DNA from: Tubulanus polymorphus
Lineage: Eukaryota > Nemertea > Palaeonemertea > Tubulaniformes > Tubulanidae
Direction of reading: 5' to 3'
DNA length: 60,000 bases
Assembly (NCBI RefSeq): GCF_964204645.1
Contig: NC_134027.1
Location: 12,080,485 to 12,140,484 of the forward strand
Numbering within the stretch: the stretch's first letter is position 1; each line of letters opens with the position of its first letter. A program made the translations under genes and the position numbers. This document shows positions 15,201-27,200 of this stretch, in pieces. The notes beneath the pieces are model-generated. The model was not told where the DNA came from and made no database searches. It was given only the letters and a program-made list of their open reading frames with translations.

Positions 15201-18200
15201 TTTAGGAACGATACTTTTCAAATTTTTGCAGTGTTTCAGGAACGTTCTCCAGATGTTCATACAGTCTCCGATCGCGCACAGGGCGACAGGGTCACCAACC
15301 ACCGCAACGAAACTCTTAGCTCGAGTCAAAGCGGTGTTCAACAGTTTCTGGTCGCTAAGGAAACCATAATTTCTGGCGTCTGTCATCATATCTGTCGGTA
15401 ATGATTCCATCAGATGCCGTGTTCGAACTGTGCTGATGAACAGAGCACGGAATTCTTTACCTGAAACAGACAGGAACAAAGTTTAAGTCACCGGGAGCTA
15501 CCCACTTGTTAATAAGGGGTACCGGGAACACCAAATACTCCAATATTCTCCCTTTATAAATATGTGCATGGAAGCAACAAGGGGTCCAGGGACACCATGC
15601 CCACTTGGGAAGTGGTTTCAGATGATATGCCTAGTTACCAATATGTTACGGAAAAACTAAGTTATTCTACTATTCAACGCCCCCTGGTGACCATACCCAA
15701 AACCCAATGACCTTGAAACTCACCACAATCATAGGACATGTCATGAACTACCACTTTCTAATTGATCATGGTAACAAAATATGCCTAGGTGCCAATATAA
15801 TAAGGAAATACTAAGTTATTCTACTATTGATGCCCGTAGTGACCATATAGAATAACTAATGACCTTTAAACTCACGACAATCATAGACGATGTCATGAGC
15901 TACAACTGTGCAATTGATTGTGGTAACTAAATATGCTTAGGTAACAATATAATGTGGAGAAACTTTTTCCCACCTACGAATGAGTACTGATGACACCAAG
16001 ATGGCCACCAATTGCAACATAATTGGCTGATCAAAAATACCTGTCTCAGGTATAAAACATTCCTTTCTTAAGAAAACCCATCACAAATTGCATTGAGAAA
16101 TAGCAAACCAGTAGGAAGCTACAGGATTCAGAATTTGGGCCAAATTGACATTTTTGGGCACTAAAATAGTCATAGCACGGCCATCTTGAGTCTGATTGAC
16201 CCAATTTTTCTTATGCAGATGGGCCTTTGGGGGATTCAAATATATCCGAAAGATCAAGGTTATTGATCAAAGCGTCTTGAAAATTTCCCCCAAAAAGTTC
16301 AAAAATGTGTAAAAAGTGCTGATTTTGGCGAACAACAATGGCTGCCAGTTGGCCATCTTGATTCTGACAGGGCCAGTTTTTGGGCTGAAGATGAGTCTAT
16401 GGTAGATACATGTGTTACCCAAATATCAAGACATTACATTGAAGCATCCTCAAAACTTCCCAAAATAACTGGACGTATCGGCCCCACTCCGCGCGGTTGC
16501 GCCACCGCGCAGGATTTACACGAAGCAGCAAACACAAACATGGCCACTCTCTCAATTTTCAATGATAGAAATCGTGTGTGCATTTCAATTATTTCGGCTG
16601 TTAGGGTTTTAAGGCACAATATGAGTTGATGATGTGATATGGCGATGTTAATCAATGATAATTCCGCAGTGAAGCTAGTCACGAACGGTGCCGATTGAGT
16701 GTACAGCTGCCAAAAACACTGAAATGTGCGTAGTGGCGTAACTATTTGCAGTGAATTGCAGACGAAACATGAAGCCTTAGCGGCCGTTTAAAAAAAAATT
16801 ATACCAATCGCAATTGTAAAATAAAAATGAGATAGAACCTAAGTTAAAATTCTGGCCATTTCTATAATGTTATTACTAATTTTTAGTCAGTGCCGAACGT
16901 TTAGTTTTCCAACAATAATGAGGGGTGGTAGGTAGTCATGTAATTCAAGTCATCATTTATTACACGTTACTTCCGTGTTGTTGAAAATCTCGCGAGTCCT
17001 GGACCAAACCCCATTGAACAATGTGATCTGTGTGCTGGCCACAAATGCACACAGATCACACTACACAACCCATTACACACTCCAGTACCCACAGCTTTCA
17101 TATATCCATCCAAATATTTAGAGTGTCTTTCTTCCTGGATGGTATACCACCTAGGTAGACTATTATGGACTGATAAGACTGCTTGTTAGGTGGTATTCTA
17201 TAGATCATACCACCTAACTGAGCAAATGTCTTGGCATGGACGAAATTGGATACATTAGACATTTTGGACTGGTCCATGTTCTCTCATTGTAATGCAGTGC
17301 CCTCTTCTGGCAATTATGCACAGAGATGTCATCACAACATGGCCGACGTTTGAAAAGCCATGTGCTTGCTGGCACTGAATAAATTCAACACTATCAGTAG
17401 AAGCAAGTATAAGGTAAGCAGAATTTAACTTTTCTCTTATTTCATTGTGGGTATGTTTATGGCTGTAGTGTTGGCCTTGCCTTTGGCCAGGGCCAAAGGA
17501 GTAAAAATTCTTTTGCCTTCAAGTTTAGGTAATTTAGTTTTACTTGGAGGAAGGAATTTAGAGTCAGTTCCTGTCACTGAATTGAGAGGCCCTAACTCTA
17601 ACCTGTATTTGTCACTTATACCAAAAATTCATAGTCTTATTGAATTTATGCTTCTACTTATAGTTGTCATACAGTTTACAAACTGCCTAGGCCTACCAAA
17701 CATAGGGTCATGAATCAATATGCCTTCTTTTTGGCTGTTAGCAATCAGGTTGAAATCTTGGAAATTGCCATTGATTGGGTTGAGTTCTTGTAGGCCTATA
17801 TGTTTCCTCCTTTGACATAAAATCTAGTTTTCATCTGTCAACGTAAATTGAGCAATGTTATGGGTTTGTAGATTTTGAACTATCCTATTTACAGAATATG
17901 GGGAACTGTTGTAAATCTAAAAAGTCCTCCAGTCGTTTCTTGATCACGTATGAGTTTCATAGTTATGCAAGATATGCTAGAAGGCATTTACATACAATTT
18001 ATGTAGTATGTTCCTATTTCCCACAGTGTTTCCTTTTACAGTTTACATTGTAGGCCTAGTGTATGATCATCTGGTAAAGTAATAAGGTTAGGCCAAGCAG
18101 GACTTTTTATAAGTTCTTAAAATTCTTATAGGTTCTAATATTTCATCATAACTTATGTAGAAAACATCCTCGTACTGTTGGTCTTGAGTAACTGCTATGA

Positions 18201-21200
18201 ATAGCTATCATGTCAGATGCATAGATAGGAAATACTATTTGTTTTTTTTTTTACATTTCAGATACCAGAAATGGAGGAATGCAAATTTGGGTGGGCCAAA
18301 TTGAAAGGCCTCCCAAAATATGTCTTATGGCCAGTACAGTTGTTAGATAATGTAGGGCATCATGTGTATTCCAGGAGTGACAATGCTGAGTAAGTATCTA
18401 TATGTCCAGTGTGACAGATCCTTGCCATCATTTTAATTCGAATATTTTCAAAGAGTTCACTAGCGTCAATGTTCAAACCTCACCCCTTTTTACATAGACC
18501 ATGTAAATGTATTGGAATCATTTTGATTAGATTTTTTGTGAAGAATGTAAAAAGTTTTCCGGATGATACAATATTGAAAACCTCTTTAAGCAATCTATCT
18601 AGAAATTACCTAAAAATTGCATAACCGCAGGCTGCCTCTTTCACTGCTTTCATCAGAACGCTTTTCATATTGAAAAGTAGTGACTATTTTGACCATACTA
18701 TTTTCATGGATTTATCTGCTTATAATTTATGTATACCTTTCCCTAAGATCTAGAAGGAAATAATTGAGAAATTTAGGAGAGAATCATCCGCTAAGTGAAA
18801 AAGAACAGTCTGCTGGAAATGCAGTGCATTATTTTAGTTCTTTGGTTTAGAAATAACTAATTTTTTGCATGTACGAGAAAGTCGTACACGTCTTTTTTCC
18901 AATCAGAAATACATGTAATTTATAATTGTAGTATAATAAGGCATCAGTTGGTTGTCAAATAATAATAGATCATAGCAGTAGGCCTAGTCGTAATGTGCTT
19001 TGCAAGTTTAATAGATGGGTCAGTCACAAAATTGAAATTATATTTTTTGCCTCTTAATTAATCTCAATTCTTAATTGATCTTAATTCTTATTTTCATGCT
19101 TATGCTCACACTAACAGTTAACATTTTCTGCCTGCTTTAAGGCCAGTGTTCTTCCAGTGGAAAAAACCTTTATTTCTATGTACAGTGCATGGATTATCAT
19201 TTAGTTCAAAATACCACCTTGATGCCACTTGCAAGATGGTATGTTATTGGACAGTTCTGGATACTGCCATTAATTACATTTGTCCGAAGATCATACAAAA
19301 TACCATCGTAAATGGTGTTTGCTAGGCTGTATATCATTGGACACAATGATTCAAAATAATGGGTGGTATTATTTTGTTGGTCAGTCTATCATCTATGGTG
19401 TCATCATTGCCTATCAGTCATTCTCAAGCCAACTCATTTTTGTTTAAATCAATCTGGCCTTCCTTTCTTTAAATTGAAAACTCAGGGATTTCACAAAGTT
19501 AAGTTTAAAGCATTGAATGTACAAATGTAATAACATATTGATGTTTTTCTATTGAGGCATTATCGAGAAGAAAAATTTGACATCTTTAAAAAAAGCATTT
19601 TTAGAAGATTTGGACTGGGCTCAACAAACATGCAAAACTGTTATAACAGACTTAACCCCACCATGTGCAAAGACTGATCAAGTATCCACTGGTGATGATT
19701 CAGCTCAACCGTGTTTCAGTGAAACGGAGACTGTTCCTGTATCGAGCGCATCAGTATTCACCAGTGATACGGCTCAACTGTGTATCAGCGGAATGAAGAC
19801 TGTTCTTGTATCGAGCGCATCAATATTCACCAGCAATGATACAGCTCAACCGTGTATCAGCGGAATGGAGACTGTTCCTGTATCCAGCGCATCAGTATTC
19901 ACCAGCTATGATACAGCTTCACCGTGTATCAGTGGAATGGAGACTGTTCCTGTGTCGAGCGCATCAGTATTCACCAGCGATGATACAGCTCCACCGTGTA
20001 TCAGCGGAATGGAGACTGTTCCTGTTTCGACTACGTCAGTATTCACCAACGATGATAAAGCTCCACCGTGTATCAGCGGAATGGAGACTGTTCCTGTATC
20101 GAGCGCGTCAGTATTCACTAGCGATGATAAAGCTCAACCGTGTATCAGCGGAATGGAGACTGTTCCTGTTTCGACTGCGTCAGTATTCACCAGCAATGAG
20201 ACAGCTCCACCGTGTATCAGCGGAATGGAGACTGTTCCTGTATCGAGCGCATCAGTATTCACCAGCGTTGACTTACAGAGTGATGAAGGCAGTGATTTTA
20301 TGATATCAGAAAGTGATTCTGATGAAGAATATTTACCCAGAGAAGTAAACCAGGGCCTTCCATTTATGGATAAAGTTCCGATGCCAGAAAAACTGGGAGA
20401 AGATAACAGTGACAGTGATGAAGTGCCCTTTCAAGATGAAGCTGATAATGATGATGGTGAATCTGGTCAGATTTGTGATGTAAGGTATCCCATCTTCATA
20501 AAAGAAGTAGACAGGAGAGCAAAATTTGTAAAGAAATCATCAAAAAAAGATTATACAGTTAAGCACTTTTGCCATCTCTGCAACCCTCCTGCAATGAAAA
20601 CAAATATTTCTAAGCATTTTTCAAATAAACACAAAAATCATGATGATGTCAAGCCAATTCTAGCCCTTGATGTCAAAGAAAAAACGAGGAAGTTTACCCA
20701 GTTAAGAAATCAAGGTGATTGGCAACACAACAAAAGTGTTCTTGAAAGAAAAGAAGGTGAATTGCTTGTCTCAAGGCGGCCAACAGATTCAAAGCTCTTC
20801 AACATAAAGGAATATGGACCCTGTCTGGAATGTTACGAATATTTAAAACTCACTGGTATGGGATTGCATATGCAGAAATGTCCAGCTTGCTCAGAGAACA
20901 TGGCAACTAAATCAACACTAGTCTTTCTGTCAAAAGTTTTGGCAGGTGAAATACGTAGCTCTGGTGCATCAAAACTAATGAGAAAACAGGTTTTTCCCTC
21001 AATGCGATGCGATGACGTTGGAAAGATTGCATAGAATGATAGGATTATTCTTGTTCTTGGTGACATCTGGCTTAGCAAAAATATGAGAAATCGAACAAAA
21101 CGAAAAAATTATGCATCACAGCATATGAGGGCAGCTGCAAAACTACTACTAGCTCAGCGATCTATTCAGTCATCTGGTGAAGAATATAATCTCATGGATT

Positions 21201-24200
21201 TCATCAAACCACAGTATTTTGATTTGTGCGTTGAAGCCACATTACAGTGCGCCATGCACCACTTTGATGATGAAGATGATCTTAAGACGCCTTCTAATGC
21301 TGTTAAGATGGGATATGACATGGATAGAATAATTCAAGCTAAGTTAGGAGTTGCCATTCGTGAAAACGATGAAGTAATGAAAAAGGAAGCACGAGAGTTT
21401 ATGGAATTGAAGAAGAGTGAGTGCGAGATAACACGTCTAGCACTCCTCATACTTGTTGAAAGGAGATTCAACAAAAAAAGTTACTCCCTCTTCCTTAAGA
21501 TTTAAGAAAATTAGCTGTTTTTCTAAAAGATTCGCTTGAGAATTTGAATCCGAAAGAAATGAATTGGGGGATGTATGACAAAGCTGTGATGCTGCTTCAA
21601 GCGAGGCTTGTCACTTACAACAAGAGACGCACTGGTGAAATTGAAAATGCAACGTAAGTTCAATCCCATTCAAAGCTTAAATTTTTCCATTAGCTGAACC
21701 TCAAAAGATTTCTGGACAAGGGCTGTGAGATTGATTATGAGAAGGATGGTTCTTTCGTTCCTCATTCTGCTTGGTAGCCATGTTTTAAACAATTGACATT
21801 AAAAAAATTGCAACCTATTAAGATTGTGTTGATTTTAGTGTTAAACAATTTGAAGATCGCAGCACACAGCTCAATGACATTGAATCTGGATTGGCAGCTG
21901 ATCTTACTTGTCTCGAGACGGAGTGGCTTCTACCCCAGCATGTCATGGAAGTACGGGGAAAAGTATGTTTAGGCTGTAGAAGCACAAAGTTTTTTACTTG
22001 TTTGGAAATATATAATTTGGAAGCAAAGTTTGGGTGTAATTTCAAAGAGCAACAATGACAATTATTTGCCATTCTTACATTATTTATAGCGAAACAAATA
22101 ATAATGTATTTTGCTCTTCTGTAGGGTCATCGTCCAGTTCCACTGATAATTCCAACTGACTGTATACCAGCGCTTAAATACATTCACAATAAAGATGTAC
22201 GGAAGCTTGCAGGTATTCGGGAAGACAATAATTTTCTCTTTGCCAGTACTGGTAAGTTGAATTCAAATAGGCAAATAAGTAAATAGTATTTTTAGATTCT
22301 TTTATTTTGAATGAGTCACATTTTGTTAGAATTATGTGATTTATTCAATATTTATGATTTTTTAGGATCATATGCTGTGAGACCTTATAATTCATTACTG
22401 AAAGTATGTAAAGATGCCATGTTGGAGGAGCCAGAGCGCATAACAAGTACCAATTTGCGTAAATTCATGGCAACCATGACACAGGTTTGTTCACTATTAT
22501 CTTACGAAGGCTGTTAAGTTCCATACACTCTCGCTATTTGATTAAGAGTTATCTTTAAGAAAGCATAATATTTAAGAATATTTCTGCAGGGAACTATTTG
22601 TCAAAATAATATGATATTGAATGACAATCACTTCATATTTTTCAAGAATTATCTTTTAGTTAGTCATTGTTGTTAGATGTGGACTTGGGCTTTTTGGAGT
22701 TAGAAAAATTGAGGGGATAGCGAAGGGATACCGAGCTCGGTTGCGCGTGTGCATGGATTGTGTGTTTAGGAATTAGTCTTTTACAATGCGTGTAAGAGGC
22801 CTTACTGGAAATTAAGGTGATTATCAAATGGTAGCAGAGCGAAACAACTAAATTTGATTGGTAGTGCGGTGAGCTACTGTGGCTGTTGACATCGAGACGA
22901 TCGGCTGTGGATGGCAATTCGTCGACGTCGTCGGAGTTTGTTTCAATGTGCGAAAGTGGAATAAGGGCTTTATTCATCGTTTTGTTTAAAAAACAAAAAG
23001 GAGACGAAAGAAAGATCGTTGCTGTGTTTTGTGTGAGTAGCTGAGGTTTGCATCGGTTCGTTCGTTTAAATAAAATTCGTTGCACGTGGCCGTCATTTTT
23101 ACCTTCCGGTGGCGCCGCGTTGTGTTAAAAAAAAAACTAGTTACGGATTTAGATGTCAAAAAGCAGGCTTTAGCAGTGACGTTGACATTACAAGGACAAG
23201 CGAGGGCTGCTGCTCTAGAGCTGTCAACGGCATCGTTGAATGCTGACGATGGAATGAAATCTTTGCTTACAAAATTGGATACGGTTTTTAAGACTGATGA
23301 CACGGATATTGCATACTCAATATACACAGCTTTTGAGAAATTTAAACGGACTGAAGGTATGTCAATTAATGATTATATAATCGAATTTGAAAGGCTCAAC
23401 AACCGGTGTGTTAAACGCAACATGCAGTTACCGGAAGCTGTGTTGGCATTTAAAATCTTGGATGGAGCTGGATTACAACAAAAAGAGAAGCAGCTTGCTC
23501 TCACAGCTTCACCTACCCTCACATTAGCAAGTATGAAATCTGCTCTCAAGCCGATATTTGGAGAGGCAAAAGTCAAACAGTCTACTGATGACAATTATGA
23601 TGAATTTCAACGTTATGGTACTGATGTGAAGGTCAAAGGTGAAGAACATGATACATTGTATGCAAATCAGGAAAATCGTGGTGCTCAACATAGATCTGGA
23701 TTTGGCTCACGGGGCCGTGCAGGCTTTCAGACTAGACGCTCTAGTGTAACTAGCACGAATGTGCCGAGGGGCACGAATCCCATAGATAGATCTGGACGGA
23801 GAACTAGATGTGCTGTTTGTGGCAGTACTTTTCACTGGGCTAAGAACTGTCCGCATAAGGCAGATGAAGTGCATGCTATGCAACACGAAGAGGTTTCTGA
23901 TGAGGTTGTCCTTTTCGAGAAGAGCTCTGGACAAGACAACACAATTTTCATGACAGAGGCTCTGGGTGCCGCTGTTATTGATACTGGATGTACTAGAACT
24001 GTGTGCGGTAAGAAGTGGCTCCATGATTATGTTGACTCATTATCACCTTCCGAAAGGGATAAGATTGTCGTCACATCTTCTAACAGGTTTTTCCGTTTTG
24101 GTGACGGTAGAAAAGTACTTTCGTCTGAGAATGTTATCATCCCTGCAAACTTTGATGGTCATACGTGCCGTTTATCTACAGACGTCGTTGATGTAGATCT

Positions 24201-27200
24201 TCCTCTGCTCCTTAGCAAAGCGTCATTAAAAAAAAGCAGATGTCATAATATATGTAGGTAATGATGAAGTCCATATGTTCGGGAGGAATATCAAATTGGA
24301 GCAAACTTCTATGGGACATTACTGTGTTAATATCTGTAGTGATAGATATTATAACAATGATTTTTGTAGTGAAGCAGTATTGATCCTTCAGACTGCTGAC
24401 GATGTGAAGAGTAAAGAGAGGGCTATGTTAAAACTCCATCGTCAATTTGGACATGCTTCTTTAGAAAAGTTGAAAAATCTTCTAGAGAAAGCAGGAATCA
24501 GTGATGCAGAAACTCGTCAAGCTCTAGAAAGAGTCGTTACTCAGTGTCATTTATGTGAAAAGTACAAGAGAACATTAAGTCGTCCAACTGTCTCGCTACC
24601 CATGGCCTCAGATTGGAATGAGACAGTTGCAGTAGATCTACATCAGTTAGGAGAATCATTATGGTATCTTCATATCATTGATCTCTACATGCCATACAGT
24701 GCGGGTGCCATTTTAAAGTCTAAAAGAGCGCATGATGTTATGGATGAATTCATTAAGCACTGGATTAGCGTTTTCGGCCCACCAAAAAGATTGTTCAGTG
24801 ACAATGGTGGTGAGTTTATGAATGAAGAAATGATTGAAATGGGAGGACAGTTTGGCATCGAAATATTGACTACGGCAGCGTATAGTCCGTGGAGTAACGG
24901 AATTCGTGAAAGGCACAATAGGACACTAACTGAAATTGTTACAAAAATCAAGGACGATAGAGATTGTGACTGGGAGACAGCTTTAGCTTGGGCTCTAATG
25001 GCGAAGAATACACTCAGTAATATTCATGGGTATAGTGCACATCAACTAGTTTTCGGCTGTAATCCCAACTTACCATCAGTCTTATGTGACAAACTGCCTG
25101 CATTAGAAGGAAGTACCACAACTAATGGTATTGCAAAACACATTACGACTCTGTTTGCTGCAAGACAGGCATTTACTCTGAATGTTCTGAGAAGATAAGA
25201 AGGGCCCTTCGAAAACAGGTTCGAACTCACAATGATGAAATTTATAGAAGTGGTGACAAGGTGTTCTATAAAAGGCCCGACCAGTCAACATGGAAAGGAC
25301 CTGCTCGAGTTATTGGCCAGGACGGAGTTGTGGTATTTGTTCGACATGGTGGTCAGCTCATTAGAGTGCACACATGTTGGTTAAAAAAGGCTGTATCTGA
25401 GATTAATCATCAACCTTATGATGACAAACGTTATCAACAACAAGATAAGTTTGCCGTAAGAGATGAAACCGAACCGGCAGTTGTACAGTCAAATAATGAC
25501 AGTGATGACGAGAAAATCAACAACGAACAGGATTCCAGTGATAATGAGAAAGTTGACAGCGCATCTACTGGGACTGCGGCGCGACTTGAAGAAAAAGTTG
25601 TTGATAATCTGTTATCTGAGAACCAGACTTTGCCCAACACGGTCGGAAATGTGAACAGTTCTGATGACGCTTTGAATCAGGGAGTGGTTGATAATGAGAA
25701 GCCAACCTTAAAAAAGGGTCAGCAGATTAAATTTGAAGTAAATGGAAACACACAGGTAGGGACCATCATAGGCAGAGCTGGAAAGAAAACTGGACAATAG
25801 GGCCTATAAAGACTGGTACAATATTGCAACAGTAAATTCAGATGGCGAGAGATATCAGAGTTCAGTGGATATAAATCAGTTAGATAATCTTCAAGTTCTC
25901 GAACCAACGATTGACGATGCCGATGTATTAGTAGCGCAATATGGGATTTTTGACCAAGCTAAAGAAGCAGAGCTAAAAAGCTGGAAAGACCATGGAGTGT
26001 ACAAAAGAGTCAAAGATAGTGGTCAGCATGCTGTATCTACCAGATGGATCTGTAATATGAAAGAAAAAGAGGGTGTTCTGGTACCTAAAGCTAGACTGGT
26101 AGCGAGAGGGTTCGAAGAAAAAGAACTCCGCTGAAAGAGATTCACCTACATGTTCCAGTGAGTCGCAGAAAATAGTGCTAACTATCCTTGCTCAAAAAAA
26201 ATGGCTGCCCAAGTCAATGGACATTAAAAGTGCTTTTCTCCAAGGAGACAACTTTGACTGACAAGTCTTTTTGGTACCCCCTAGAAAGCCTGTGAAAATG
26301 GTTATTTATGGCAGTTAAAAAAATGCGTTTATGGTCTCAGTGATGCTTCTCTGTGTTGGTACAAGAAGGTAAAATCCACCTTGTCTGGTATGGGAGCAAG
26401 AATATGTCAATATGACCCAGCTGTTTTCTACTGGCTTGATGAGAATGGTCTACTTACTGGCATACTATTATGTCATGTTGATGATTTTCTATGGGGAGGT
26501 GATGAATCATTTGAAAAAACTGTTATCTGCAAGATTCGAGAGAAATTTATCGTTGGAAGGGAAGATGTACAGGCTTTCAGATATGTTTGTATGCATCTAA
26601 ACATATCGCAAGATGTCACGACTCTCGATCAGGATTTCTATAAGCAAAATTTAGAATTCGTAAAAATTAGTAGTGTCCGGGCACAAAACCAAAGTGATTG
26701 TCTTACTGAAAATGAGAAGACAGCAATGAGAAAAAAAGTAGGTCAGCTTCTGTGGCTTGGCCGTCAAACAAGACCAGATTTAATATTCGATGTCTGCCAG
26801 CTTGCATCCTCAATAAAGAAAGGAAAAGTTGGAGATATTTTGGCATTGAATAAAGTGATTAAAAGGGCTAAAGCTGAAAATGTCAGTATACAATTTCAGT
26901 ATCTGAAGAATCCTAGAATGTTGGTTTATTGTGATGCATCATTAGGGAATTTATCTGATGGCGGTACTCAAGGTGGCTATTTTATTTGTTTCGTCAGTGA
27001 GGATGGAAATATGTCACTAATATGTTGGAGCTCAAAGAAGGTCCGTAGGGTTGTGCGAAGTACCCTTGCGGGTGAGACGTTAGCTTTAGCGGATGCGGTT
27101 GATGCCGCCTTACCTTTATGCTTGATGTACACTGAGCTTATGTTTGGCAGAAAGGAGTTTGGTTTAGTTGATGTGATATGCCTCACTGATAGTAAATCGC

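Noticed and set aside
15096-15401. Two plus-strand ORFs of 88 and 101 codons
   Set aside because: Antisense to helicase exon 13 with ALTRAK; no support of their own.
16434-17060. 82-codon ORF conserved in both copies of repeat B as a possible mobile-element protein
   Set aside because: The C-terminal half differs in frame between copies and there is no recognisable domain.
19708-20272. Regular direct repeats as a possible CRISPR array
   Set aside because: Units are contiguous coding 72-mers without unique spacers, in a eukaryotic genome.
19806-20303. 165-codon ORF with YSPAMIQLHRVSAEWRLFL-type repeats
   Set aside because: It is the same 72-bp minisatellite read in another frame. The frame with PWWP-like and zinc-finger context is preferred.
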